Positions 24,189 to 36,213 of a stretch of DNA of 64,000 nt are shown one piece after another. This DNA comes from Zeus faber (lineage: Eukaryota; Chordata; Actinopteri; Zeiformes; Zeidae). How positions within the stretch are numbered: the first letter of the stretch is position 1; every line of letters begins with the position of its first letter. Below the pieces are notes generated by a model, which worked only from the letters and a program-made list of their open reading frames with translations, did not search any database and was not told the DNA's origin. A program made the position numbers and the translations under genes. The stretch is taken from NCBI GenBank assembly GCA_960531495.1, contig OY482848.1:21606047-21670046 (forward strand). Reading direction: 5' to 3'.

Positions 24189-25261
24189 CTGAAAAAGGAA
24201 CACGCAAGACAGCTCATCACAAGAGTTCCTCACCGCCAGTCATGCCTAAATGGCCCTGGGACCAAATAACTTTTTTTAATTCATCACCATAACAATGCCA
24301 CTTTAATGCACATAACATTGAATTTAATTTTATACACAGTGAAGTGTGGATGTTTTGGGGTTTTTTTCATTATAATTATTACTATTATCAATAATGTGTT
24401 GCTGGGGGGGATCCTTTACATTTTCGTTCCATAAACAAACCTTTGGAGTTGTCCCTCAACCCCAAGAACAGACAGGCCCAGTTCTTTCATGAGATCTCCG
24501 TGGAACCGTTGGAAGACTGCAATAAGACCCTATTAAAGAAAAAGATCTCAGCAGTAAAATTGGTTCCCCCCTCGGCCATACTGGCATGGATGAATAATTG
24601 AACGTGTGTTCTTATTGGTAGTCCTGTCTTCATTTCACCGTCTCTCCGATTTGTCTTTCCACCCTTCTCGTCCCAGCACTTCTCCCTCTTTGCCAGTACA
24701 ACAAACTGCAATTGTTCTACATGCCATCTCCATTTTTATTAATTAGAGAGAATGACCTTCAGTAAAAAAAAAAAAAAAATTTAAATTAAAAAACGTCCAT
24801 AGAAGCATGAACACAGCATTTGACCAGAACAGCCGCTGAGGTTCCATTCAAAATTCATTGGGTGCTACAGCCCTCTGCTGGTGTCCAAATTCTATTACAT
24901 GTAAACGCTAGAAAAAGAAAATTTGGAAAAATATATATATATTAATTAATTAGAAATGACAGCACTGATACATTCTGAGGAAAAAAAGAATGTAATTGTT
25001 TTTGAGGATGTAAATCTGTACCGGTGAGTTACCAGCTCGCTATTGTATCCACAATCAGGCGTGTCGTTTGGTGGGCTCCTTCTCCGAGCAGGCCACTACA
25101 TTCGGACCCCCGTCATAGACCAGTACTGCTTTCTGGTGCCAGGGTCGTTGGCTATAACCTGTAAATAGGAAGCATCGAAGAAAGGGTACGATATAGGGTA
25201 AAGACGTATTTGTTGTAAAAGCGGAAAAAGCTGATTTCTAAAATTCTATGGGGAAGAACAT
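24189..25261. other. noncoding, nothing firmly recognised
   Basis: A - strand acceptor TATTTACAG at about 25,159 opens a frame of some 33 codons containing WHQKAVLVY. It faintly resembles receptor-cyclase ligand domains, but no matching donor was found. It also holds a poly-A run near 24,764. Confidence 0.3.
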
Positions 25262-25470
25262 GTGTATTTTGTTAATAAGTACATACGTAAATAAGGAAAT
25301 AAATAAACCAAGTCAGTGAGTAAGTCAATAGGTCAGTAAATAAGTTATTAAGTTAATAACTAAGTCAGTTAATAAGTAAGTCAGTAAATAAGTGAGTTAT
25401 ATAAGGAAGTATAAGTAAAGAAGCAAATAAGTTATCATCAGTAAGTCACTAAATATTGTAAGTAAGTAAT
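25262..25470. repeat. degenerate AAGT/AGTC tetranucleotide-like array
   Basis: Loose repeats of AAGT, AGTC and AATA units over about 200 bp, too degenerate for a fixed period. Confidence 0.6.
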
Positions 25471-25968
25471 GGTGGTTTCAAATGACCGAAATATTAGTTC
25501 GAGAGCGATAGTAAAGATGCCAAGATAATGCTTTGGAGAGATTCAAGGACAACAAATGTATGTTAAAATTGTGCACTTTGCAAAATCCTCAAAGGGTAAG
25601 TTCACAACAAACTGGTTTCCTTACTCCGCAACACTCCCCTGGCACTTCAAACCACCTTGTAAATCATATGCTGCAGCAATTAATAAAACCGTGCAAATTT
25701 ATGAAAATAGAAAAACCCACCACAAAGCATTTTGCCCATCATTATAAAATCACGACAGTTTGTTGTAAAAAATATGGTTCCTTCCCTCTCAGTTTACATT
25801 AGAAAATAATGAGAGGGTAGAGGACATTTTTGGAGAACCTCGCACATTTACGGTTTTATTGAATTGGGGGCAGGCAAGCGGTCTTGCTTTCAGGGCGTTT
25901 GGGGGGTGGGGTTGGTGGTTCAGGCCGGTGATGTAACCAGTACATTCAAAATCAAAGGCAGAGAATTG

Positions 25969-26019
25969 AGAGAGAGGGAGAGAGAGAGAGAGAGGGAGGG
26001 AGAGAGAGGGAGAGAGACA
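25969..26019. repeat. (GA)n microsatellite
   Basis: GA dinucleotide run with GGGA interruptions. Confidence 0.9.
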
Positions 26020-26475
26020 GGCGATTGTTGTGGTTCTGATAGGCAAATGCTATTTAATATATGAAAACCTTGAGGAAGTGAATAAAGAAATAACGGCAGA
26101 GGTGCGCTTCCGAGAAAATCCGATAATGGTCTCACCACAGCGTGTGTGTGGAGCAGAGAGAGCCAGTGGTGGGAGAAAGTTCTGGCAGACTTCACAGATA
26201 ACTGAACAATTTCTGCTTTCCCAGCCATAATATGATATATATATATTGTATATTTTAATACGATTTTTATGCTTTAATTTAAGAAATTCAGTATATATTC
26301 ATATGATGATTAGGGGGGTGGGGGTTAAGCTTTTTTAAATTGATAGCTACCGGATTAAGACATATGTGACAGCAACTGGTGTTTTGGGTCTCCAATAGGC
26401 GAAGTTAATTTTTCAGTTTTTACATTCCCCTCAAAGATCCTGAGGTTTTCCCACACCCAACACTTAAATTTAACT

Positions 26476-26856
26476 TTTTTTTCCCCATTCTAAGTTCATG
26501 CTCACTGTACTAGCATGACCCCTCCATTATTCTGTAACTTCTAAACACTTACATTTCCTGCCTTAATTGTTTCACAACAACGACAACAACTTTCAGACCT
26601 TTCACTTCTCAAACCTATAGCCAGTGCATTCTGGGAATTGGTGTTTTTTTGTGGGAGCACCCCGCCGCTCGCTGCCTCGTTTTGCCAGGTCGGCGATATA
26701 TAAATGAGAGCCCTTTCCACCCTCTTCTCATAATCAATATCAACACAGAAATGACTGTATATGTTTTCTCTGAGAAGTGAGATTTCTTGCTTCTGGTGTT
26801 TATTTGTTGTTGTTTCTTTTGATAACATTGTTACGGAGGTGATGTCAGCTCTTCTT
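26476..26856. repeat. first copy of an imperfect direct repeat of about 370 bp
   Basis: It shares many blocks in the same order with 28138-28504, for example CATTCTAAGTTCATG, TAGCATGACCCCTC, GGGAGCACCCC, CCACCCTCTTCTC and TTTCTTGCTTCTGGTGTT. A TATATAAAT motif lies at about 26,695-26,704. It may be a retroelement terminal repeat or a separate repeat family. Confidence 0.7.
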
Positions 26857-27734
26857 CTTTATGTCCTCTGATGCATTGTGCAACATTTATTTTCTTAATA
26901 AAAAGACCCGGTGTAGTCAATTTATAACCATATTTTATCAAAACGATTTCACTTTCTGACTTGACATCACACTGAAGATGGAAGGATTATCTTGATCTGC
27001 ACGTGTGCATTAAAGGAATCGCTGTTCGTGCTGTTGTTCTGAGTTCAACAATGTGTGAGTGTCTTCAAAACTCAGTTTTGAAAATTAGCTTTAAAACTTG
27101 CGGAACTCGTGAAACTTGCGTTCACTTTAGATTAACAGAAACAAGCATGTGTCAGTTGACAATGATGATGTGTTGCTTTTTGTGTGTATGGGAGCTGTTT
27201 CAAGCTAAACTCTGGAACAACAGCCGGTAAAAGCGAAGATGTAAATAGATAACCACGCCCACACAATGTGTCCCAGAGCGAGAGACAGATGAAAACAAGC
27301 TTAATTTGATGATAAACTGTAAGTATTTAGTGATCCTAAAACTGTTGTTTTTGTTATATTGAGTGGGTTATTCAACATTTAAACTTCAAAATACATTAAA
27401 GAAAAAAAACTTTTGAGTTGATTTGTGGGACTTTGAGTTTATCGACTTGAGCCACCTTTCACCAGTCGCTGTCAGAAATGCCAACTTGTTGCATTTCTTT
27501 CCCCAGATGCCCCCAGAGAGCAGGCCCTAGGCTGCGATGTCAGACCAGTTTGTTGGCATTTTTCACCTATTTCACAAAGGAGTCACCAGAATTGTGAAAA
27601 AAAAATGTCCCAGCGCTGGCTCCTTCCCACGGCTGTGCACCTACATCGGATTGTTTATTCCGTGCCATAGGTGCCGATTGATCCGACATGGCAGGGGCGA
27701 GGTTTTATATGTGTTGTGTTCTTTTTCAGTGAGG

Positions 27735-28840
27735 AAGCACGGTGCAGGAGCAGAAGCCTGCAGGACAGATTGTGACTGGACCACGCCGGCAGATTAACTC
27801 TCTGATTACCTTATGTTTACGTGAGCCAGTGAGCCTTTTCGTTGCCAAATGCCGCCAGGACTACCTGGACCGCTCTGGGAGGACACCAGAGGGCCACCGC
27901 CTCCAGTTCCCTGACCTGGACTTCACCACCTCTGAAGGACCCTTCGCCCATGCCCAACATGTGTGGGACGCCGCCTGGAGGTGGCTGCAACCTGATGTCC
28001 AGACCCCGGACTAAATGTTGGATCAGGTGGTCCTCCAGCAATTCCAACATAAGCGCAAAATCGTGCAGGCAGAATCTGAAATATTTGATTCATTATTTTA
28101 TTACAATGTTGGAAAATGCATAATTCAAGTTTCTCCTTTTTTTCATTCTAAGTTCATGCACACTATAGTAGCATGACCCCTCTATTATTCCGTAACTTCT
28201 AAACATTCCCATTTCCTGCATTTATTGTTTTTTAACAATGATAGTTTTTAAGAAAGTAAGAAATCTCTCAGAATGCAAATGGCGAAGTCATCCCAGCCAT
28301 TCATTTTATGGGAGCACCCCTCCTCGCCCCCTCCCACTGCCAGTTCCGCAATATGATTGAATGGTTCTTCCACCCTCTTCTCTTAATCCATAACAACACA
28401 GAGATTATATGTTTTCATAGAGAAATTAAATTTCTTGCTTCTGGTGTTAATTCGTTGTTGTTTCTTTAAACATTGTTTATGGAAGTGACGTCAGCTCTTC
28501 TTCAAGGCCTCATTCCTCTACCTCAAAAGTCGCTTTTCGTCGGCCCAGCCCAACACCAACTTCCAGTTCATGGTATGGTGGACGCTCCGGACACAGGGGT
28601 AGGAGCGGTACTGTCCCAGCGCTCTCCAACAGACAGTAAGCTCCACCCCTGTGCCTTTCTCTCCCGCAGGCTCACCCCACCGGAACGCAACTATGACGTG
28701 GGCAACAGGGAACTCCTGGCCATCAAACTAGCCCTGGAGGAGTGGCGCCACTGGCTTGAGGGAGCAAGCCACCCCTTCGTCGTCTGGACAGATCATAAGA
28801 ACCTGGCCTATATTCGGGCAGTGAAGCGGCTCAAGCTCTT
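27735..28840 (+). mobile_element. Ty3/Gypsy-type LTR retrotransposon fossil (broken)
   Basis: Two recognisable parts. The clear one, about 28,500-28,840, is the RNase H region of a Ty3/Gypsy polyprotein, with the motifs [32 protein letters not shown] and [11 protein letters not shown] weaker part, about 27,830-28,070, has WRWLQPDVQTPD followed by a Leu-rich stretch and may be a SCAN-like Gag segment. The second copy of a 370-bp direct repeat lies between them. The element is broken and largely missing. Confidence 0.75.
28138..28504. repeat. second copy of the 370-bp direct repeat
   Basis: Matches 26476-26856 block by block in the same orientation and ends with the shared TCAGCTCTTCTT. It directly abuts the RNase H fragment. 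Confidence 0.7.
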
Positions 28841-30529
28841 ATTCATTACACTGTACTCTAACGACTATTGTCTTGATAGCATACTCAATCGACTTAAAAT
28901 CAAACATCGACAACCCAGTACTGGTGTTGTTTTTCAGATCACATCTCTTGCACTACGTGGAGGAAATACTATAAAGGACACCGTCTGGGGGAGTCCGTGC
29001 AAAGCTTATGACTAATGACCTGGCCATGAGGATAAACTGGAAAGGGGCAAATTGAATAATTTTGGCATTTGAACCCCTTGCCCTTAAAGGCATAATCCTC
29101 ATTAAGTTTGCTTTGAGGGCTCCTGTATCGGGAAGAATGGATTTAATGTGTAAAGCAGTTGCTGTTTGGTTCTGAGACAATCTTTCAGGGAGCTGCTTCG
29201 ACATGCCATACTGTTAAGGAACTATTCCCTTGATATTATAAGGGGAGACAAAATATGAAATCAACATCTGAAATAAATGTGCAAACAAGCCTAAACTCCT
29301 AAGGGTTACCAATAATTTACAATTGATTTCTGTCTCTTATTTCAAAGATGCTGTGTAGCGTCAACATGCACATCCTCCTGATGAGGAGATGGAGACGTAA
29401 GCGAAGAGGTGGATGGAGCTGGAGAAAGCGAAGAAGCAGACAGACTGATCTAGCACAGGACAATAGGAGCCATCAGCTAACAAAAGGTGCCTGAATCTGA
29501 GAGAATGCTTTGATGAAACAATAAATTTGACAAGTCTTTATAAATGAGTCAATGTTTGCTTGACATAAAAACATAAATAAATTAGGCCATTACACCCAAT
29601 AATCATAAAATAAATTAGGCCATTGCACAGAATAAGGGGGCTCTTGGCTACCAAGAGAGACCGTCATTTTCATTTCTAAAAATAAAAATAAAAGGGTTTA
29701 AAATGGCACTTTGGGGGGCCTCTGGTGGCTTCTGGGGCCCTATGCAACTGAATAAATCAGAGGGAGGTGTTAAGAACCAGGGCCGTATGCCAACTATGGT
29801 TCGCATACGGCCCTGGTTCTGCACACTGCATTTTATTGTCTTGGACTTTCAGCTTCTCTTCATTATCTTGGCATTTCACATTTTTTCTAAACTCAATAAA
29901 AGTATCTCTTGAAATAAAAAAATATATCTGGGGGAAAACAGCACAAATTGCACTCATTGCTATGCTACATTGACTGCTGCAACTGCTTTTCAGTTTTTCG
30001 AGTTCAGTGAACGCACCATCACTTCCAAACTTTTGAGTCCACTTGTTAATTGATCGCAGATGGCGTCGCTCTCTCGTATATCAACGTACAAACTACTGTA
30101 TTTATTCAATACATTTATTTTTCTTATTCATTGTTTTAGGGAGTCTTTTGCAATGCGCATGTTGATATCCCCATGGCGATGAAAATACAATTGATCACGC
30201 AACCCGACATCGCAGACCTTGGTGGTGACCACCCAAAGACGAAACCTTGACATACATAACAAATTGGATAAAAATGTCAGTGCGCCAACATTCTTCAACT
30301 TCCGGTTAACTGATCCCTGATACCAATGTAGATCAATATGGATCAAACTTCAACCACAATATGTATGAAACATCCCGGTTCTAACGAGATTTCAACCATG
30401 TATGTGGGTATAGTGGTTGTTGTGCGCCAGACACTTGTAGCCTGAAAAATGCTAAGGAGAAGAATAATAATAAACATGGCTGCAGGCAGCAATACACAGG
30501 GTCCAGTTTATTCATGTTAGATACTGATA
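28841..30529. other. noncoding, nothing recognised apart from a hairpin
   Basis: No gene recognised. A small basic, Trp/Arg-rich + strand frame at 29,348-29,494 follows an acceptor-like tract but has no other support. A perfect hairpin at 29,773-29,820 is listed separately. Confidence 0.5.
29773..29820. repeat. perfect 18-bp inverted repeat with 12-nt loop
   Basis: The left arm AGAACCAGGGCCGTATGC (29773-29790) is exactly complementary to 29803-29820. The loop is CAACTATGGTTC. It could be a palindromic fold-back remnant. Confidence 0.95.
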
Positions 30530-30670
30530 CCACTGATACTTAACACCTCCCTCTGTAACTGGATCCTGGACTTCTTGATGGGCAGACCCCAGGTGGTGAA
30601 AATGGGAAATCTCTCCTCCTCTGATCGTGAGCACCGGAGCCCCGCAGGGCTGCGTGCTCAGTCCTCCCAT

Positions 30671-30716
30671 TCATGTGTGAATGGGGCGTCCTCCTGTACG
30701 CCCCATTCACACATGA
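30671..30716. repeat. perfect 19-bp inverted repeat inside the LINE
   Basis: TCATGTGTGAATGGGGCGT (30671-30689) pairs exactly with 30698-30716 around an 8-nt loop. It sits where the family normally encodes a short Phe-Thr-His-Asp segment, so it probably arose by local inverted duplication. Confidence 0.92.
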
Positions 30717-30890
30717 CTGTGTGGTCACGCGCATCACCAACACCATCCTGAAGTTTGCAGACGACACCACCATCCCAGGTCTTATCTCCAACAACGATGA
30801 GTCCTCCTACAGGGAAGAGATCAGCGTCTTGGCAACATGGTGCCAGGATAACAACCTCTCTCTTAACGTCTGCAAGACTAAAGAGATGAT

Positions 30891-30971
30891 TACATTTACA
30901 TTTACATTTAGTCATTTAGCAGACGCTTTTATCCAAAGCGACTTACAAGGGAGAATAACATTCAAGCTACA
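30891..30971 (+). mobile_element. 81-bp SINE-like insertion with 5-bp target duplication
   Basis: It carries the widespread teleost motif GTCATTTAGCAGACGCTTTT followed by ATCCAAAGCGACTTACAA. It interrupts the LINE frame and is flanked by ATGAT at 30886-30890 and 30972-30976. A TTTACA run starts the insert. Confidence 0.8.
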
Positions 30972-31389
30972 ATGATCGTGGACTACGGGAAACGACAGCG
31001 GGGGGGCACATGTGTACTGGTGGGGCACTGGTGTAAATGACATACCAGTTTAAAACACACCTCACCTCGCAGGTTCTGGCAAAGTATATGTTCCAGAAAT
31101 GAAATGCATTGGCCCATGTCTGTAATATCGATCAAACTTGGTCGGTTTTCTACTAATATCTTTATGGATGAAACTTCAACCACAAGGTGTTGCTGACTGA
31201 GTAATTCAAGGAGGAAATGGAGGAAATGGAGGAAATAGAGGAGAAAGCATGACAATGAGTGAGAGAGTGGTGTTTTATTAAACAGTTGGTCAATACAGTT
31301 TGACAAAACGACAAAAGGAAAAAATATATCAATGTGTTTACATAACACAAATGAGTCTTTATAAGTTGTGATTCAAGAACTATTTTTTC

Positions 31390-31870
31390 GGCATTATCTG
31401 GTGAAGTTGCAGTTGCAGATGCATCCAGGTCTCCAGGCCTCCATCCACCAGGGCGCCGACAGATTACCCCCTCGTCCCTTCCGGAGCGTGGGGCCTCGGG
31501 CTGCTGCGCTGGCTGGTGACGTTGTGGGCCGACTTGGCTGCTGTGGGGGCTGCTTGGAGGGTTGGTCTGGCTGCTGGATGGCCCCGGTCTGTCTGCTGAG
31601 CGGAGAAGCTGTAGTGGTTGCTGCACCGCTTCTCCCACGATCCTCCGCTGGACCCCCCAGGTGCTGCTTCTGCTGCCAGTCGGGAGAGGGTTGGTGCTGG
31701 GGCCGCCCGTTGAACTGCTGGTGGCCCCAGCGCATCTTCGGGCGGCCCTTCTGTGTCCCTTCCAGGTGCCGGAGAGTTGCTGCTCAGGCCTCAGTGTTGC
31801 CACCACACGCCATCCAAGTGGCGTTTTCAGGGCCCTCCGGCACAGAGACACAGACGACGGGGGGGTGTAG
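31390..31870. other. G+C-rich island with overlapping open frames, unknown
   Basis: About 480 bp distinctly richer in G+C than its surroundings, open on the - strand for about 180 codons with Gln/Pro/Ser-rich content, and also in overlapping frames. I recognise no family. It may be a fragment of an unidentified repeat or an exon. Confidence 0.3.
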
Positions 31871-32437
31871 CGTCAGGTGTTGCTGCTGAACCAATCCACA
31901 CACCACACAATAAAATTAGGGGCAATTTATACACACCCCTGACAGTTGTTTTTTTTTTACCATGCAAAAAATGGGAACAGCCAGGTCTCTTCAGGTCTTA
32001 ACTATGAACTCAATTTATTTGCAGCATTCACATGATTTTGTTTTGGCCGTTAGCTTTTCTCATTGTACATTCCTCGGGCTAACCCCGTTGAAGCAACTTT
32101 GAAATGTAATTGTGAATTGAGCGTGTGAACTTCTTGTAATAAGAGTTTTATTCACTCGTGTGTGGAAATAATTACAAATCAAAAGATATGCTGTGAGTTT
32201 TGTGAGATACAGAATACAGCTAACAGCATGATGATCTGACCAGTATTGAGATAACCTGTTTAACACTTCAACAGACATTGTTTTCGATATCATGGAAGTA
32301 CACATGCCCATAGCTTAGCCACAGGCCAACTCACAGTCAATGATGCCATCTAGAGGCCTATGGGCAAAGTGTGGATGAGACTGACTGCTTGCCGCATTTG
32401 AATATGCCTTGTGATTCCAAGTAATGGTGAACGAGTA
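31871..32437. other. noncoding, nothing recognised
   Basis: Unique A/T-rich sequence without a convincing frame. Confidence 0.5.
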
Positions 32438-32797
32438 CACTGCCAGTCATAGGTTTTGACACACCTGTTTGCATGTACTATGTTTCTCATTCTCTCAAAG
32501 GCATTTTTATCTAAGGGCTTATGTTTAAGTACTTGATATTAGACAAATAAATAGTGAAGTTGATGCCTATATACAAATTTCTTTCCAAAGCCTTTAACTT
32601 TCCATCAAGGCAAAGGGCAGCTACTTTAAATAATCTAAAATAGAAGATATTTTTGACTTGACTTTTTTGGTCACAGCCTAATTCCATTTGTGTTATTTTA
32701 TAGTTTTGATGTCTTGACTATTATTCCAAAGTGCAGAAAATGGTAAAAAAAAAAACCTCTGAAAAATATGGTGTCAAACGTTTTGATTGGTAGTGTG
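32438..32797. mobile_element. Tc1/mariner-type MITE
   Basis: The left end CACTGCCAGTCATAGG (then TTTTGACAC) pairs with the reversed right end CACTACCAATCAAAAC (then GTTTGACAC). This gives an imperfect terminal inverted repeat of about 25 bp after a TA dinucleotide. There is no coding sequence inside the 360 bp. Confidence 0.72.
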
Positions 32798-33099
32798 TCT
32801 TAAGATGGATATATGCAAATGTTCTAAGACAAGTTAAGTTAAGTTACGTTATAATCTGAATCTGAAATATCTTTAGCTTTTGGGGGACCTGGCCAAGACA
32901 GACAGTACATCACATAACATTAGAGCAATATACCTGTATTAAATGTCTGTACAACAAATATTTAGTTTAATTATACTATTAATGGGCTTAAACAAAACAA
33001 TTTGGGGCTCATTGTTGAGTCCCCTAGGATGGACTATATTAAATGCGCTATTTATCAATAATTACTGTGCTATGAAGTGTTTGCATTTTATTTAACCAT

Positions 33100-33569
33100 T
33101 GCAAAGCTCATTTTGTAATAACAAGTTTTAGGGTGTTCCAACATTTTAGGGACTCGGAAAAAACGGCAAAATGAGAAACCCAACATGCTGCACTTGCTGC
33201 ATGTGGAGATGGTGGGCCTGGTCACAGAACTCCTCACCAAATTCATGAATCCTGAGGCCATCCCACTGGAGCAGAGACTTGCAACTATCTGACAAAAGGC
33301 TGTCCGTTGGAAGATATTGCTACTCTTCCCTGAACAAGACCCGTGCGAGGAGGAAGACATGGGTTCAAAATGTGTACAGCTCTCTCAGAGAAGGATACAT
33401 GAAAGCAGCATAATTCCTTCTCAAAAACCTTCCTTAGAATAACTCCATTATCACCTCACTCTCTGCCTTGACCCCATCTTTTATTCTGAGGTGTCTTGGA
33501 ATGTGTGGCGTCCCAAGACAGTACCCACAATGTTCAGAGGGATGTGAAGAGTCCACCCGGTCACATTCC
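33100..33569 (+). other. possible fragment of an unidentified ORF
   Basis: A + strand stretch near 33,170-33,290 reads MLHLLHVEMVGLVTELLTKF, then MNPEAIPLEQRLA. It looks protein-like and is interrupted soon after. I cannot name the family; it may be another transposon piece. Confidence 0.3.
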
Positions 33570-34130
33570 AACTCCGACAGGGCCTATGCGTGAGTTGGTT
33601 GTGGATTTTGTTGACATGATAAGACCAGTAGGAGGTTAAAGATACATGTTTGTCGTCATGGATAGATTTTCACGGGGGAATGAGGCATGTCCAACCAAGC
33701 GTAAAGATGCTCAGTCAGTTGCCAAGCCAAGTTCTTGTGTCGTGAGGTCATAAGCAGGTGGGGACTTCCAGATCGCATATCTTCAGATAATGGGAAAGAG
33801 TTCGTGGATAAAACAGTAAAATTAATTCTGCAAAAATTGGGAATTAAACAACGTCTAGGAGCTGTTTATCATCCGCATAGCTAAGGTGTTTGTGAAAAAA
33901 TGAATGGTGTGCTGAAAAATCGCATTGTTAAAATCTGTCAGCATACAGGACTGAATTGGGTAGAGGCGCTTTTGTTGGCATTATGATGGTGTGTCGTTCA
34001 AAGCCCTTTTAGAAGATGAAATGCGAGTGTATGTTAACTATGTGGCTGCACTGCATAAGAGAATACACACATATGTCTCACAAAACAAGAGGAGGCGCCA
34101 ACACTAGTAGAGAAATATCCATTCTGAATA
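33570..34130 (+). mobile_element. retroviral/LTR integrase fossil (broken)
   Basis: An integrase-core region of a retrovirus-like Pol, with features such as VVMDRFSRG, SDNGKEF and a downstream VYHPHS-type stretch. It is most like fish endogenous gamma/epsilon-type retrovirus polyproteins. It is an old, broken piece carrying several disabling changes; no flanking LTR pair was identified. Confidence 0.72.
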
Positions 34131-34763
34131 TCTGATTCCGTCATATACTGAAACCTATTTTTAACTGGGAAAATGCATGGACAAAGGGGGGAAAAGGAAA
34201 ATCTAAATCATATATTGGAATAATGTTAAAGTATAATGAAAAAGTGAAATTATTATACTGTATTTGATGTGTGTGCAAGATACTGGCTGGTGAATTTTTC
34301 TTTCAGGACCAGTCTGAGGGTGGCTGTGTCCAGAGATCCTAACAGCCTAATGGACTTGAACACTCAAACATGGACATTCAAAAATGGAGGATGAAAATGG
34401 ACAACGGACCCTGAATGAGGACATCATGATCAGGAGTGTCGGATGAAATAGCATTGAAGATTGATGCTGTTAAAAAGCAACAGTTCAATACATACATATG
34501 TGTTATGCAGGTTTTTATAATTATTTATTTTTATTTATTTGCCATTGTTTAATTATCTGTTTTTCAGTAGGAAGCACTTCAAAGTTGCTAATTTGTATTT
34601 ATCACTTTAAAGTTACAGTGTTGCAGTAATGTATACAGTTTTCACTCAGTAGGCAATGCACATATGTTATAGAGAAATACATCTTTGCAATTCTTCATTG
34701 TTCTTCCGGCATACAGCATATATATATAAATATATATATATACAGTATATATATATATATATG

Positions 34764-35403
34764 CACAGTTTATATTTGTGTGGACACCCGAACACCACAC
34801 CCATATTTGCTTGTTGAACATTTGATTTCAAAATCATTGACATCAATACAGAGTCGGTCCCCCCCTTTGTTGCTGTAGCAGCCTCCACTCTTCTGGGAAA
34901 AGATTTTTTTTTTTCAGATTTGGGGCATCATCATGCTGAAACAGAAACTGTTGCCACTAAGCTGGAAGCACACAATTCCCTAGAATGTCATTGGATGCTG
35001 TAGCATAAAGATTTCCCTTCACTGGAATTGAAGCCCGAGCCCAAACCATGCAAAACAGCCCAAGACCATTATTTCACCACTCAGTGGTCCTGTTCTGTGA
35101 GCTTGTGCGGCGTAACAATTTGTGGTCGAGATGTTGTTGATGCTAGATGTTGCCACTTCACAATAACATAACTTAGGCTTGACTGGGGCAGGTCTAGCAG
35201 GGCAGAAATCGGAGGAACCAATTAGTTGGAAAGGTTGCATCCTATTAAAGTGCAACGTTGAAAGTCACTGAGCTCTATAGTACGACCCATTCTCCTGCAA
35301 ATGGTTGTCGAAGGCGATTGCATGGCTGTATGCTTCAATTTATGTACCTGATAGTCAAACAAATTAATAACAAGGGGTGTCCACATACTTTTGGCTATGT
35401 AGT
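34764..35403. mobile_element. nonautonomous DNA transposon with TA-type ends
   Basis: The left end GCACAGTTTATATTTGTG followed by TGGACACCC pairs imperfectly with the reversed right end CACTACATAGCCAAAAG then TATGTGGACACCCC. The latter is a widely seen teleost Tc1/mariner-like terminus. TA-rich sequence flanks both sides. No intact transposase is present in about 640 bp. Confidence 0.75.
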
Positions 35404-36213
35404 GTATACATACAACAAAGTGCAGTATACATAGTACAGTACATGCTATATGATACTATATATCTTTCTTTTTGTTCAAAAATTGCAATGCATTTCATTA
35501 TTGTTGGGAAATGTATGCCTTCTGGCATTGCATCCCTATTGACTCGTGAGTTTCAATATTGAGGTAAATATCTGATATAGTGACAACCTTTAAGATTTTA
35601 AGAACTCTCAGGGAGATTTTATCTTTTCCAAAGCCCCCCATCACTGATTGTGCCGGTTAACTTGTAGAAATACTCTTTGAGCCATTGTCTGTAAAAAAAT
35701 TTTTTTTCAAAAACTTTTTATTATTTTCTTTTGTATCGCTGCCATAATGATTTGTTTACATTTTTCGGGTTATGTCTGTTCATTGGTTTATTCATTTGTT
35801 TTGTTAATGCATGGAAAAACATTGTAAATGCAGAGTTTATGATCACAAGAAAGCTTTACCCATGAAGAAAATCTAGTTTTTGTTCTGTAATAATAAATAT
35901 TTATCGTTTTACAACAATTAACATTTCAGTACAACAAATAGTTGTCCAAAATTGCACAGTGCACGGAGGCCTTTACTCAAAAACAATTTCAAGCCAGGTG
36001 TGTAATTGTGAGGTTCAAATTTTACCATCATCTTTTGCAGGATTCATTTGGTTGTTTCAACTTTTGCAGTAATACATCTGAACCTTTGTTGAATAATGCA
36101 AGTGTGTTGATGATTAAAAAGTTATAAGAAAAATAAAAGAAACTTTGCATTCGAAATCCACAATCATATTATAGTAAAGTGTCCTCCTGCTCCTCTGGCA
36201 GAATGTCAGGTTT

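Larger units (their letters stand above)
30530..31010 (+). mobile_element. L2-like LINE, reverse transcriptase C-terminal fragment
   Basis: The + strand retains [12 protein letters not shown]-type sequence (about 30,565-30,600) and the polymerase motif FADDT (about 30,756-30,770) with SNNDESSYREEISVLATWC and NNLSLNVCKTKEMI. After a nested insertion it continues as IVDYGKRQRGG. This order matches the palm and thumb of fish L2/Rex-like LINE reverse transcriptases. Frames change, so it is dead, and the 5' part is missing. Confidence 0.82.

Noticed and set aside
25037-25158. Ligand-binding exon of the guanylate cyclase-like gene
   Set aside because: The acceptor is good and WHQKAVLVY is suggestive, but no donor in a compatible frame was found before a stop.
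29348-29494. A 48-codon Arg/Trp-rich small ORF after an acceptor-like tract
   Set aside because: No homologue recognised, no splice partner, and a length compatible with chance.
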